Source: Myxococcota bacterium (lineage in GTDB: Bacteria; Myxococcota_A; UBA9160; UBA6930). Taken from it: 64,000 nucleotides of DNA. Numbering within the stretch: position 1 is the first letter of the stretch; the number at the start of each line of letters is the position of its first letter. Where the stretch lies: NCBI GenBank assembly GCA_028285625.1, contig JANQOX010000019.1, forward strand, positions 62,001 through 126,000. Direction: 5' to 3'. Made by a program: the position numbers and the translations under genes. This document shows, piece by piece, positions 38,206 through 47,273 of this stretch. A model generated the notes under the pieces. It did no database searches. It saw nothing but the letters and a program-made list of their open reading frames with translations, and had not been told where the DNA came from.

Positions 38206-40107
38206 GTGCACGGCTGGAGCGTGAAGGACAGCCTCGAGTTGTACGGGGTCCCGGCCTGGGGCCGCGGCTACTTCGACGTGCTCGACACGGGGCACCTGGC
38301 CGTGCGGCCCCAGGGTCCGGGCGGCCCGGCCATCGACCTGCGCAACCTCGTGGACGACCTGCGCGGGCGCGGACTGCGCAGCCCCATGCTCGTGCGCTTC
38401 TCGGACGTGCTGGCGGGCCGCATCGCCTCCATCGCCGGGGCCTTCGGCGGCGCCATCGAGGCGTACGAGTACACCGGTCAGTACCGCGGCGTCTACCCGA
38501 TCAAGGTGAACCAGCAGCGCCACGTGGTGGAGGAGATCGTCTCGTTCGGCGCGGAGTTCGGCGTCGGGCTCGAAGCGGGCAGCAAACCCGAGCTGCTGAT
38601 CGCCCTGGCCGAGCTCGACACGCCGGGCGCCCTGATCGTGTGCAACGGCTACAAGGACCGCGCCTACGTCGAGACGGCACTGCTCGCCCAGCGACTGGGA
38701 CGGACGCCGGTGATCGTGATCGACCGCTTCCACGAGCTCGAACTGGTGATCAAGACGGCCAGCGAGCTGGGCATCCGGCCGCACCTGGGCGTGCGCGCGC
38801 GGCTCTCGTCGCGCGGCGCCGGCAAGTGGCAGGAGAGCACCGGCGATCGCTCCAAGTTCGGGCTCAGCAGCGCCGAGATCGTCGAGGCGGTCGAGCGGCT
38901 TCGCGCCGACGACATGGTCTCGTGCCTCGAGCTGCTGCACTTCCACATCGGCTCCCAGATCACGTCGATCCGGGCGCACAAGGACGCCCTGCGCGAGGCC
39001 AGCCGCATCTACGTGGGCCTGCACGAGCTGGGAGCGCAGCCCCACCTGTTCGACGTGGGGGGCGGGCTCGGCGTCGACTACGACGGCTCGCAGACGAACT
39101 TCCACTCGAGCAAGAACTACTCGGTGCAGGAGTACGCCAACGACGTGGTGGCGACGATCCAGCAGGCCTGCGACGAGGCCAGCGTCCCGCACCCCGACGT
39201 CGTGACCGAGGCTGGACGCTGGATGGTCGCCCACCACTCGATGCTCGTATTCGACGTTCTCGGCGTGAACGAGGTGCGACCGCGTGGCGAACCGGCGCCG
39301 GTCTCGGCGGAAGACCCGCAGGTGCTGCAGGACCTGCAGGAGGTGCTCCGGACCGCCAACCGCAAGAACGCCACCGAGTGCTACCACGACGCCATCCAGC
39401 TGAAGGACGACGCCGCCGCACTGTTCTCGTTGGGCCAGATGGACCTGCGCACCCGCGCGCGCGTAGAGCGCCTGTTCTGGGCGTGCCTCGAGCGGATCCA
39501 GCGTTGCGCGCGCGAGCTGCCGCGCATCCCCGAAGACCTCGAGGACCTCGAGAAGCACCTGGCCGATACGTACTACGGCAACTTCTCGGTCTTCCAGAGC
39601 GCGCCCGACCACTGGGCGGTGAAGCAGCTGTTTCCGGTGATGCCGCTCCATCGGCTGGACGAGCGCCCCACGCGACGCGGCGTGCTGGCCGACCTCACCT
39701 GCGACAGCGATGGCAAGATCGATCAGTTCATCGACGCGCACGACGTGAAGGACGTGCTCGAGCTCCACCCCTTCGACGGCCGGCCCTACTACCTGGGCGT
39801 GTTCCTGATGGGCGCCTACCAGGAGATCCTCGGCGACCTGCACAACCTGTTCGGCGACACCGACGCCGTGCACGTCCGCCACGCGGGCGACGGGAACTAC
39901 CAGGTCGAACACGTGGTCGAAGGCGAGCAGATCCACGACGTGCTCGCCTACGTCCAGTACGACCAGAAGGCCCTGAAGGAGAAGGTGCGCCGGCTCTCGG
40001 AGCAGGCGCTTCGCCGCGGCGACATCTCGCTCGAGGAGTCGACCCGGCTGCGGCGTCGCTACGAGCAGGGTCTCTGGGAATACACGTACCTCGACCCCGA
40101 CGCCTGA
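38206..40107 (+). CDS. speA: Biosynthetic arginine decarboxylase
   Basis: PLP enzyme converting arginine to agmatine, the first step of a putrescine/spermidine route. The 633-residue length is typical. The PLP lysine is in YRGVYPIKVNQQ (Lys100); FHIGSQ near 246, FDVGGGLGVDYDGS near 283 and TEAGRWMVAHHS near 330 are family signatures. Start GTG 38206; TTG 38197 is possible. No Shine-Dalgarno is seen; TAGCTT, overlapping the hisS stop, lies 7 bases upstream. No speB or speE appears in the window. Confidence 0.96.
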   Translation: MHGWSVKDSLELYGVPAWGRGYFDVLDTGHLAVRPQGPGGPAIDLRNLVDDLRGRGLRSPMLVRFSDVLAGRIASIAGAFGGAIEAYEYTGQYRGVYPIKVNQQRHVVEEIVSFGAEFGVGLEAGSKPELLIALAELDTPGALIVCNGYKDRAYVETALLAQRLGRTPVIVIDRFHELELVIKTASELGIRPHLGVRARLSSRGAGKWQESTGDRSKFGLSSAEIVEAVERLRADDMVSCLELLHFHIGSQITSIRAHKDALREASRIYVGLHELGAQPHLFDVGGGLGVDYDGSQTNFHSSKNYSVQEYANDVVATIQQACDEASVPHPDVVTEAGRWMVAHHSMLVFDVLGVNEVRPRGEPAPVSAEDPQVLQDLQEVLRTANRKNATECYHDAIQLKDDAAALFSLGQMDLRTRARVERLFWACLERIQRCARELPRIPEDLEDLEKHLADTYYGNFSVFQSAPDHWAVKQLFPVMPLHRLDERPTRRGVLADLTCDSDGKIDQFIDAHDVKDVLELHPFDGRPYYLGVFLMGAYQEILGDLHNLFGDTDAVHVRHAGDGNYQVEHVVEGEQIHDVLAYVQYDQKALKEKVRRLSEQALRRGDISLEESTRLRRRYEQGLWEYTYLDPDA

Positions 40108-40114
40108 CCGAGCC

Positions 40115-40921
40115 TTGGCGCGTCCGCTCCGCATCGTCTCCTGGAACGTGAACGGCCTGCGCGCGTGCGCGCGCAAGGGCTTCGGCGACTGGCTCGCGCG
40201 TGACCGCGCTTGGCTGGTGGGCGTGCAGGAGGTGCGCGCCCTTCCCGAGCAGCTGCCCGACGAGATCGCCCGCCCTCGCGGCTGGCACACGCACTTCGTG
40301 GCGGCCGAGAAGAAGGGCTACAGCGGCGTCGGGTTCTTCGCGCGCCAGGCCCCCGACGAGGTGCAGACGAGCCTCGGAATCCCCAGCCTGGATCGCGAGG
40401 GACGCCTCGTGATTGCGCGCTTCGGCCGGTTGGTGGTGGCCAACGGCTACTTCCCGAAGGGCAGCGGCACGGCACGCGACAACAGCCGCGTGCCGTACAA
40501 GCTGCGCTTCTACCGCGCCGTCTTCGACCGCCTGGCCACCCTGCGCCGGGGCGGCCGCCGGGTGCTGGTGATGGGCGACCTCAACACCGCCCACCGCGAG
40601 ATCGACCTGGCCCGGCCGAAGGGCAACCGCGAGAACAGCGGCTTTCTCGACGTCGAACGCCGCGAACTCGACCGCTGGCTGGCCGCCGGCTGGGTGGACA
40701 CCTTCCGCCGCTTCGAGCCGGGGCCGGGCCACTACTCGTGGTGGAGCCAGATGCCGGGCATGCGCGAACGCAACGTGGGATGGCGCATCGACTACATCCT
40801 CGCCTCGGCCGCGGCCATGCGCTTCGTGCGCAGCGCGTTCATCACGCCCGACGTACGCGGCTCGGACCACTGCCCGGTGGGCGTCAGCGTCGACGCCGGG
40901 ATCCTCGGGGCCTCTTCGTAG
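40115..40921 (+). CDS. xth: Exodeoxyribonuclease III
   Basis: AP endonuclease/3'-5' exonuclease for base-excision repair. The 268-residue protein has the family signatures LRIVSWNVNGLRA at the start, metal-binding Glu in VGVQEVRA, VMGDLNTAHREIDLARP in the centre, WRIDYILAS and the terminal SDHCPVGV with the catalytic His. TTG 40115, 7 bases after the speA stop, gives the full N-terminus (ARPLRIVSWN). Co-transcription with speA is likely from spacing. Confidence 0.94.
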   Translation: MARPLRIVSWNVNGLRACARKGFGDWLARDRAWLVGVQEVRALPEQLPDEIARPRGWHTHFVAAEKKGYSGVGFFARQAPDEVQTSLGIPSLDREGRLVIARFGRLVVANGYFPKGSGTARDNSRVPYKLRFYRAVFDRLATLRRGGRRVLVMGDLNTAHREIDLARPKGNRENSGFLDVERRELDRWLAAGWVDTFRRFEPGPGHYSWWSQMPGMRERNVGWRIDYILASAAAMRFVRSAFITPDVRGSDHCPVGVSVDAGILGASS

Positions 40922-40934
40922 GAGAGCTCCCGCA

Positions 40935-42455
40935 TCAGGCGTCGCCACGCGGGTGGATCCACGCCGGAAGCAGGTCGTTGGGGTCGATCTTCGGGGCGTT
41001 CCCCGCGGCGCAGAGCGAATGGTCGAGCGCGCCCCCGGCGTAGGCGTCGAAGAGGTCGGTGCAGCCGCCGATCCACTTCCCGCCCACGTAGATCTGCGGG
41101 ATCGTCGAGGCCCCGGTCCGCTTCGAGAGCACGGCGCGGATCCGACCTCCGAGGTCGTCTCGTTGGAAGGGCACCGAGTCGAGATCGACGCTCCGGAAGT
41201 CCACCGCCAGGTGCGCGAAGAGCTTGCGAGCCGACCAGCAGAACTCGCACCAGGCCAGGGCGAACATGACGACGTGGTTCTCCGCCACGACTTCGTCGAC
41301 GAAGCGCTCCGCTTCTTCGTCGACGAAGCGCTCCGCTTCTTCGTCCACCGGCTCGCGCTCGCGGACCGCGGGGCGCTCGGGGCGGGGGCCCGGCGTGGGT
41401 GCCGGCGCGGTCACGTCGAAGCGCTGGCTCGGTGTCGAGCGCGAGATCGCGCGCTCGTCCGCGTCCATCTCTTCCGCGACGCCTTCGAACAGGGGCGTCG
41501 AGAGGTAGCGCTCCCCCGTATCCGGAAGCATGCAGACGATGCGGGAGCCCTCCGGAGCCTCCGAGGCAACGAGCAGGGTAGCGGCGAGGGTGGCCCCGCT
41601 CGAGGTTCCTGCGAAGATGCCCTCCTCCCGCGCCAGCGCGCGCGCGCGTTCCATCGCATCCTCGCCGGACACGCCCACGACCCGATCGACGAGGCCCAGG
41701 TCCTGCGCCTCCTCGGTCAGCTTCGAGACGAAGTCCGGGCTCCATCCCTGCATCAGGTGGGGGCGGAAGCTCGGATGGCTGCCGCTGGGCCGGCCCGCCT
41801 CGTCGCGCGGCTGGGGGACCCGGCTGCCCAACAGGGGAGCGTTGTCGGGCTCGGCGGCCACGACACGAATCGACGGCCGGCACGCCTTGAGCCCGCGGGC
41901 CACACCCTTCAGGGTGCCCCCCGTACCGAAGCCGGACACGAAGAAGTCGGGTCCATCGCCGTCGAAGTCGTCGAGGATCTCGCGTGCGGTCGTCTCGGTG
42001 TGGATGTCGGCGTTGGCTTCGTTCTCGAACTGTCGGCAGAGATACCAGCCGTGTGCGTCGGCGAGCTCGACGGCCTTGTTGAGCATCCCCGTCCCCTTCT
42101 CGGAAGCCGGGGTGAGCACCACCTGCGCGCCGAGGAACCGGAGCAGCCGGCGGCGCTCGATGCTGAAGTTCTCGGCCATCGTGACCACGAGCGGATGCCC
42201 CAGGCGCGCACAGACCATCGCCAGACCGATGCCGGTGTTGCCGCTCGTCGCCTCGATCACCGTCTGCCCGGGAGCGAGGTGGCCGCGCGCGCGCGCGCGC
42301 TCGACCACCGCGCGCGCCATGCGGTCCTTCACGGAGCCCATCGGGTTCATCGACTCGACCTTCGCCCAGACCTCTACGTGAGGCGGAGCGAGCCGTGCGA
42401 GCCGAACGAGGGGTGTGTTTCCGATCGTGTCGAGGATGCTGTCGTAGCGAGCCAT
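40935..42455 (-). CDS. cysK: Cysteine synthase fused to a C-terminal glutaredoxin
   Basis: A 506-residue bifunctional protein. Residues 1-325 are O-acetylserine sulfhydrylase (PLP-dependent formation of cysteine from O-acetylserine and sulphide): PLP Lys43 in MGSVKDRMA, substrate loop ATSGNTGIGLAM, phosphate loop GFGTGGTLKGV near 180. A linker with two FVDEEAER units (a 24-base tandem repeat near 41290-41345) leads to a glutaredoxin domain with WCEFC (Cys403, Cys406), TIPQIYVGGKWIGG and a C-terminal tail. Fusion of cysteine synthesis to a glutaredoxin suggests redox or Fe-S/sulphur handling. ATG 42455 follows AAGGAGA. Divergent from the di-iron gene. Confidence 0.93.
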   Translation of the reverse strand: MARYDSILDTIGNTPLVRLARLAPPHVEVWAKVESMNPMGSVKDRMARAVVERARARGHLAPGQTVIEATSGNTGIGLAMVCARLGHPLVVTMAENFSIERRRLLRFLGAQVVLTPASEKGTGMLNKAVELADAHGWYLCRQFENEANADIHTETTAREILDDFDGDGPDFFVSGFGTGGTLKGVARGLKACRPSIRVVAAEPDNAPLLGSRVPQPRDEAGRPSGSHPSFRPHLMQGWSPDFVSKLTEEAQDLGLVDRVVGVSGEDAMERARALAREEGIFAGTSSGATLAATLLVASEAPEGSRIVCMLPDTGERYLSTPLFEGVAEEMDADERAISRSTPSQRFDVTAPAPTPGPRPERPAVREREPVDEEAERFVDEEAERFVDEVVAENHVVMFALAWCEFCWSARKLFAHLAVDFRSVDLDSVPFQRDDLGGRIRAVLSKRTGASTIPQIYVGGKWIGGCTDLFDAYAGGALDHSLCAAGNAPKIDPNDLLPAWIHPRGDA

Positions 42456-42490
42456 CGGGTTCTCCTTGGGTTGGGCGAGCCGGCGCGTCG

Positions 42491-42527
42491 CCGGGCCGCG
42501 AGCGGTGTCTCGCCGCTCGTTGCCCGG
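42491..42527 (-). promoter_or_regulatory. Stem-loop in cysK leader
   Basis: CCGGGC (42491-42496) pairs with GCCCGG (42522-42527) and CGAGCGG (42499-42505) with CCGCTCG (42513-42519), giving a 13-pair interrupted stem and 7-base loop about 36 bases before the cysK start. It may affect translation or act as a regulator site. Confidence 0.4.
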
Positions 42528-42606
42528 ACCCAATCCAAGACGCGTGCCAAGGCCCGTCCTCCGCGAAGCCACCGGATTCCAGGGACTTGCCACGACGGAC
42601 GGCTCA

Positions 42607-42661
42607 CGGGATCTCGCGACTCCCGAGATCTCGGAGCGCCGAGAGCGAGATCCCGGGAGTC
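42607..42661 (+). promoter_or_regulatory. Overlapping dyads, candidate activator sites
   Basis: CGGGATCTCGC (42607-42617) and GCGAGATCCCG (42645-42655) are perfect 11-base complements; GACTCCCG (42618-42625) and CGGGAGTC (42654-42661) another pair; CCGAGATCTCGG (42623-42634) is a 12-base palindrome. They lie 60-120 bases upstream of the sigma-54 promoter, the usual place for enhancer-binding protein sites. Confidence 0.5.
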
Positions 42662-42722
42662 ACGAGAGCCCGGCTCCCGGCGGATGCGAGCGTTTCCGGG
42701 GAGTTGACGCGGACCGAGGCGT

Positions 42723-42738
42723 CGGCACGCCCCTTGCT
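42723..42738 (+). promoter_or_regulatory. Sigma-54 promoter of the di-iron gene
   Basis: CGGCACGCCCCTTGCT differs from the consensus TGGCACG-N4-TTGCW only in the first base. The invariant GG (42724-42725) and GC (42736-42737) have the required ten bases between them. Transcription would start near 42749, about 78 bases before the ATG. A sigma-54 activator gene lies just downstream of the controlled gene. Confidence 0.7.
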
Positions 42739-42826
42739 CTTGCACGGGGCCACGAGCGCTCACGCTCGTCCGCGACGACGACCAGCGCGGTCGCCCGCGG
42801 CATCCACATCACGAGAGGATCGAGTC

Positions 42827-43789
42827 ATGAGCCAGAGCACTTCCTTCCACCACGAAGATCGACATGCCCGCTGCATCGCGGCTTCCAAGCGCGTCCGCTG
42901 GACGATCGAGGACCTGCTCGGGGAACGCAGCCTGGACTTCGGGCGCAAGTTCCTCCCGGATGCGCTGACCGGTGTCGCGAGTGCCGGGCTCGCCCCGGAT
43001 GACCAACGGCTGGTGAGCCAGATCCAGGGCCGCACCTACGCCAACATGTTCGGGCTGGTCGAGCGCTACATCAACGCCAAGGTCGTGGACGTGCAGCAGC
43101 AGTACGTGCTCGGCGACCAGGTCGCACTCGAAGCCCTGGTCCGCTTCAGCGATGAGGAGCTCAAGCACCAGGAGCTGTTCCGCCGCGTGGAGCAGATGAC
43201 CGTACCGGGCATGCCCGCGGGCTACTCGTTCGCGGCCGACCCCGACGAGGTCGCGGCGGCGGTGCTGGCGCACTCGCCGTGGTCGGTGCTGGGGCTGACC
43301 CACGCAATCGAGCTGGTCACGCAGGTGCACTACCGCGCGAGCATCGGGCCCGAGCCCGACCTCTGCCCGCTGTTCAAGGACATCTTCCACCACCACTGGA
43401 TGGAAGAAGCCCAGCACGCGACGCTCGATGAGATCGAGTGGCAGTGCGAGGACAGGCGCCTGTCGCATCGAGAGCGCGACCAGGGCGTGGACGATCTGAT
43501 CGCGCTCGTAGGCGCCGTCGATGGCATCCTGCGTTCCCAGGCCACGGCGGACGCGGCCTACTTCATGCACGCCAGCTGGCGCTCTCACGGCGGCGACAGC
43601 CGCACCCGGATCGAGCAGCTCTTCCTCGACGCCTACCGGTGGCAATACATCCTCTCGGGCGTGACCCTGCGGCGCTTCCAGGAGGTGCTCGGGGCCATGG
43701 TCTCGAAGCGGCAGCTGGATCGGATCCAGCGTGCCCTCGCGGGCCTGGCGCCTCAGGCGGGATCGGCCTTCGCCGTCCGCCTGACCTAG
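42827..43789 (+). CDS. Ferritin-like di-iron oxygenase-type protein
   Basis: A 320-residue four-helix-bundle protein with a complete set of di-iron ligands: Glu79 (helix 1), Glu111 and His114 in EELKHQE (helix 2), Glu162 (helix 3), and Glu194 and His197 in MEEAQHATLDEIE (helix 4). This order E, ExxH, E, ExxH is that of di-iron oxygenases and ferritin-like proteins, including AurF-type N-oxygenases. The substrate is unknown. ATG 42827 follows GAGAGGA. A sigma-54 promoter precedes it and a GAF-type sigma-54 activator follows 150 bases later, implying signal-induced expression. Confidence 0.8.
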   Translation: MSQSTSFHHEDRHARCIAASKRVRWTIEDLLGERSLDFGRKFLPDALTGVASAGLAPDDQRLVSQIQGRTYANMFGLVERYINAKVVDVQQQYVLGDQVALEALVRFSDEELKHQELFRRVEQMTVPGMPAGYSFAADPDEVAAAVLAHSPWSVLGLTHAIELVTQVHYRASIGPEPDLCPLFKDIFHHHWMEEAQHATLDEIEWQCEDRRLSHRERDQGVDDLIALVGAVDGILRSQATADAAYFMHASWRSHGGDSRTRIEQLFLDAYRWQYILSGVTLRRFQEVLGAMVSKRQLDRIQRALAGLAPQAGSAFAVRLT

Positions 43790-43810
43790 TGCGCTGGTTC
43801 GAAGGGGAGG

Positions 43811-43834
43811 CGGGCGGGCCGACCGGCCCGCCCG
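43811..43834 (+). terminator. Strong hairpin after the di-iron gene
   Basis: CGGGCGGGCCG and CGGCCCGCCCG are perfect 11-base complements with a 2-base loop, starting 22 bases after the stop codon. No T-run follows, but the stem is very stable; probably ends most transcription before the activator gene. Confidence 0.6.
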
Positions 43835-43880
43835 TCGCACCGGACTCCAGCGCCCCATCGGTTTGCGATCCGGGTCGTTT

Positions 43881-43906
43881 GCGACGAAGGTCGGGTAGTT
43901 CGTCGC
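43881..43906 (+). promoter_or_regulatory. Inverted repeat upstream of the sigma-54 activator gene
   Basis: GCGACGAA (43881-43888) and TTCGTCGC (43899-43906) with a 10-base spacer, about 34 bases before the activator ATG. Could be an autoregulatory site; GTTTGCGA also occurs twice just upstream. Confidence 0.4.
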
Positions 43907-43939
43907 GCCTCGTGCGACAGGGAACTCCAGGAGCCACCG

Positions 43940-45496
43940 ATGAGATCTTCCGACGAGAGCCGGCTCCAGGTCGACCCGCAGGTCCTCACCGCGATCGTGG
44001 AGGGCACGGCGGTCGAATCGGGCGAGCGGTTCTTCCACCAGCTCGTCCGGCATCTCTCGCGCGCCCTGGGCACGCGGTGCAGCTGGGTCACGGAGTGGCT
44101 GCCGGCCCAGCGCCGACTACGCGCCCTCGCCTTCTTCGTGGACGACGTGGACCAGGGCGACTACGAGTACGCCATCCAGGGCACGCCCTGTGAGCCGGTC
44201 ATCGACAACCGCGAACTCGTGCACGTTCCCGAGCGCCTGATCGAGCTCTACCCGGACGACCCGGACCTCGAGCCTCTGCGCGCGGTCAGCTACCTGGGGA
44301 TCCCCCTCTTCGACACCGACGGCCGGCTGCTCGGCCACCTCGCCGTCATGCACGACGAGCCGATGCAGGCGAACGAGGAGAGTCGGGCCATCTTCGAGAT
44401 CTTCGCGGGTCGTGCGGCGGCAGAGCTTCGTCGCATGCAACGCGACCGCGCGCTCGAACAGAGCGAGAGCGACAGGGCGTACCTCTCGAGAGAGCCGGGT
44501 GCGCGTCCCGGCTCGGGCGAGATCATCGGTGAGAGCGCGGCACTCGACGAGATGCTCCGGGACGTCGCCCGGGTCGCGGCCACGCCCACGACCGTCCTCA
44601 TCACGGGAGAGACGGGGACCGGCAAGGAGCTCGTGGCGCGCGCCATCCACAACCGCAGCGACCGGGCCGACGGGCCGCTCATCAAGGTGAACTGCGCGGC
44701 CATTCCCGCAGGCCTCCAGGAGAGCGAGTTCTTCGGGCACGAGAAGGGCGCGTTCACCGGCGCGACCGCGCGCCGGGCGGGCCGATTCAAGCTGGCGGAC
44801 GGGGGGACCATCTTCCTGGACGAGGTGGGCGAGCTGCCGCCCGACCTGCAGGCGAAGCTCCTGCGGGTGCTCCAGGAGGGGGAGTTCGAGGCGGTGGGGG
44901 GAACGCGGACCGAGCGCGTGGACGTGCGGGTGATCGCGGCGACCCACCGCGACCTGCCCAGACGGGTCGAGGAAGGACGGTTCCGCGAAGACCTCTACTA
45001 CCGGCTGAACGTCTTTCCCCTGCACGTGCCGCCGCTTCGCGACCGCGGCGAAGACACGCTGCTGTTGGCGGAGGGCTTCGCGGCACGATACGCGCAGGGG
45101 CTGGGTTGGGGTGTCCCACGCCTCGAAGACGCCGACCGACGCCGGCTTCTCGCCTACGACTGGCCCGGCAACATCCGCGAGCTGCAGAACGTGATCGAGC
45201 GCGCCGTCATCACCTCGACCGACGGCAGCCGGCTGAACCTCGAGCGAGCGCTCCCGGACCTGGCGCGGTCCGCCGCCGATCTGCAGACCGAGGCGGTCCT
45301 CCGTGAGCCCGACGCGATCCTCAGTGACCAGGAAGTCCGTACGCTCGAGCGGGCGAACATGGTCCGCGCGCTCGAGGCCAGCGGGTGGAAGATCTCCGGG
45401 GCCGCCGGTGCTGCAGCGCGCCTCGGCCTTCGACCGAACACGCTGAGCTCGCGGATGAAGTCGCTCGGCATCCAGCGGGGGCCGAAGGGCGGCTAG
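43940..45496 (+). CDS. GAF-domain sigma-54 dependent transcriptional activator
   Basis: Enhancer-binding protein, 518 residues. Residues 20-165 form a GAF sensor domain. The AAA+ domain (about 195-430) has Walker A GETGTGKE (223-230), the sigma-54 contact loop GAFTGA (270-275) and Walker B IFLDE (291-295), all intact. A Fis-type helix-turn-helix ends the protein ([21 protein letters not shown]). Domain order matches NorR and FhlA. No receiver domain is present, so it probably responds to a small ligand through the GAF domain. The obvious target is the sigma-54 promoter at 42723. ATG 43940 follows CAGGAG. Confidence 0.94.
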   Translation: MRSSDESRLQVDPQVLTAIVEGTAVESGERFFHQLVRHLSRALGTRCSWVTEWLPAQRRLRALAFFVDDVDQGDYEYAIQGTPCEPVIDNRELVHVPERLIELYPDDPDLEPLRAVSYLGIPLFDTDGRLLGHLAVMHDEPMQANEESRAIFEIFAGRAAAELRRMQRDRALEQSESDRAYLSREPGARPGSGEIIGESAALDEMLRDVARVAATPTTVLITGETGTGKELVARAIHNRSDRADGPLIKVNCAAIPAGLQESEFFGHEKGAFTGATARRAGRFKLADGGTIFLDEVGELPPDLQAKLLRVLQEGEFEAVGGTRTERVDVRVIAATHRDLPRRVEEGRFREDLYYRLNVFPLHVPPLRDRGEDTLLLAEGFAARYAQGLGWGVPRLEDADRRRLLAYDWPGNIRELQNVIERAVITSTDGSRLNLERALPDLARSAADLQTEAVLREPDAILSDQEVRTLERANMVRALEASGWKISGAAGAAARLGLRPNTLSSRMKSLGIQRGPKGG

Positions 45497-45519
45497 CAGC
45501 CTCGGGCGCGCCGCCGACC

Positions 45520-45548
45520 TCGACATTATACCGTCCAGACGGTATAGT
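45520..45548 (+). promoter_or_regulatory. Sigma-70 promoter of the GMC oxidoreductase gene
   Basis: TCGACA (45520-45525), a 17-base spacer and TATAGT (45543-45548): five of six matches in each box with optimal spacing. The expected start site (about 45555) is only a few bases before the ATG at 45559, giving a leaderless or nearly leaderless mRNA. Confidence 0.6.
45527..45546 (+). promoter_or_regulatory. Perfect dyad operator in the GMC promoter spacer
   Basis: TATACCGTC and GACGGTATA are perfect 9-base arms around CA, lying between the -35 and -10 boxes and overlapping the -10. This is the classical position and size of a TetR-family operator, predicting repression. No copy was seen elsewhere in the window and the repressor is not identified. 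Confidence 0.65.
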
Positions 45549-45558
45549 AATCGGCCCC

Positions 45559-47202
45559 ATGGCGACCCGACCCTCTTACGACTTCGTGATCGTCGGCGGC
45601 GGCTCCGCGGGCTGCGCACTGGCACGGCGCCTCTCGGACGACCCGTCGGTGCGGGTGCTGGTCCTCGAGGCCGGGCGTGCCGACGCGTGGTGGGACGTGG
45701 GCATCCACATGCCCGCGGCGCTGATGATCCCGCAGGGCAACCGCTTCTACGATTGGCGCTATCGGTCGGAGCCCGAGCCGCAGATGGCCGGCCGCCGCGT
45801 CGACCACGCCCGCGGCAAGGTGCTGGGCGGCTCGAGCAGCATCAACGGCATGATCTTCCAGCGCGGCAACCCGGCCGACTACGACGGCTGGTCGCGCGAG
45901 CCGGGGCTCGACCGGTGGAGCTACGCCCACTGCCTGCCCTACTTCAAGCGCATGGAACGCTGCGCCGACGGCGACCCGGCGTTTCGCGGCCGCGAAGGAC
46001 CGCTCGTCCTCGAGCGAGGACCTGCCCAGGGCCCGCTGTTCGACGCGTTCTTCGCCGCGGCCGAGCAGGCGGGGCACCCCCTGCGCGACGACGTGAACGG
46101 CGCCGAGCAGGAGGGATTCAGCCGCTTCGACCGCAACGTCGAGCGCGGGCGCCGACTCTCGGCTGCGCGTGCCTACCTGCACCCGGTACGAAACCGTCCG
46201 AACCTCGAGGTCGTCACGCGCGCGTTCGCCACGCGCATCCGCTTCGAGGGCCGCCGCGCCGTGGGCGTCGACTACCGCCGCAATGGCCGCATGCAGCACG
46301 CGCCGGCGGGCGAGGTGATCTGCAGCGGCGGCGCCATCAACTCTCCGCAGCTGCTCCAGCTCTCCGGCGTCGGCCCGGCGGGCCTGCTGCGCGACACGGG
46401 CGTCCCCCTGGTGCACGACCTGCCGGGGGTGGGCGCGAACCTCCAGGACCACCTCGAGGTCTACGTCCAGCACGGCTGCACCCAGCCGGTCTCGATGGCG
46501 CCGCACTTGAAGCTGTGGAAGCGCCCCTGGATCGGCCTGCAGTGGCTCGCCGGCCGGGGCCCCGGCATGACGAACCACTTCGAGGCCGGGGGCTTCATCA
46601 AGAGCCACCCGGGTGCGCCCTACCCCAACCTGATGATCCACTTCCTGCCGCTGGCGATCCGCTACGACGGCACCCGACCGACCGCAGGCCACGGCTACCA
46701 GCTCCACATCGGGCCGATGCTGTCGGACGCGCGCGGCTCGGTCCAGATCCGCTCGGCGGACCCGCGCGTGCCCCCGAGCCTGCGCTTCAACTACCTGTCC
46801 ACCGAGCAGGATCGCCGCGAGTGGGTCGAGGCCATCGCAGCGGCACGCCACCTGCTGGAGCAGCCGGCCTTCCGCGCGTTCGACCGCGGCGAGCTCTCGC
46901 CGGGGCCCGAGGTGGAGACCGAGAAGCAGGTGCTCGACTGGGTGGCGCGCGACGCCGAGACGGCGCTGCATCCCTCGTGCAGCTGCCGCATGGGCACCGA
47001 CCCGCTCTCGGTGGTCGACCCCGACTCGCTTCGCGTGCACGGGACCGAAGGCCTGCGCGTGGTGGACGCCTCGGTCATGCCGCGCATCACCAACGGCAAC
47101 ATCTACGCCCCGGTGATGATGATCGCCGAGAAGGCCGCCGACACCATCGCCGGCCGCACCCCGCTCCCGCCCGAGCGCCTGGCCGCCGCCCGCGCGGCCT
47201 GA
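45559..47202 (+). CDS. GMC-family FAD oxidoreductase (choline dehydrogenase-like)
   Basis: A 547-residue FAD alcohol dehydrogenase/oxidase of the glucose-methanol-choline family. The dinucleotide motif [16 protein letters not shown] is at residues 10-25, the GMC signature [15 protein letters not shown] near 90, the second signature [17 protein letters not shown] near 258, and the catalytic His in [10 protein letters not shown] with the partner Asn in [16 protein letters not shown] near the end. The exact alcohol is unknown; long-chain or polyethylene-glycol-type alcohols are common for this branch. It has its own promoter with a TetR-type operator. The gene ends in an Ala/Arg-rich tail. Confidence 0.93.
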   Translation: MATRPSYDFVIVGGGSAGCALARRLSDDPSVRVLVLEAGRADAWWDVGIHMPAALMIPQGNRFYDWRYRSEPEPQMAGRRVDHARGKVLGGSSSINGMIFQRGNPADYDGWSREPGLDRWSYAHCLPYFKRMERCADGDPAFRGREGPLVLERGPAQGPLFDAFFAAAEQAGHPLRDDVNGAEQEGFSRFDRNVERGRRLSAARAYLHPVRNRPNLEVVTRAFATRIRFEGRRAVGVDYRRNGRMQHAPAGEVICSGGAINSPQLLQLSGVGPAGLLRDTGVPLVHDLPGVGANLQDHLEVYVQHGCTQPVSMAPHLKLWKRPWIGLQWLAGRGPGMTNHFEAGGFIKSHPGAPYPNLMIHFLPLAIRYDGTRPTAGHGYQLHIGPMLSDARGSVQIRSADPRVPPSLRFNYLSTEQDRREWVEAIAAARHLLEQPAFRAFDRGELSPGPEVETEKQVLDWVARDAETALHPSCSCRMGTDPLSVVDPDSLRVHGTEGLRVVDASVMPRITNGNIYAPVMMIAEKAADTIAGRTPLPPERLAAARAA

Positions 47203-47273
47203 CGCGATGCGGCCGCCCGACGCGGTCGCGAGCTGACCCGACAGCCTCCAGGCCGGCCGATCGTCCGCCCTGC

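Larger units (their letters stand above)
42456..42826. other. 371-base divergent region with sigma-54 promoter and dyads
   Basis: Control region between cysK and the di-iron gene. From left: a long stem-loop in the cysK leader (42491-42527), overlapping inverted repeats (42607-42661), a sigma-54 promoter (42723-42738), and a leader of about 80 bases. Each is listed separately. No coding sequence recognised. Confidence 0.6.
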
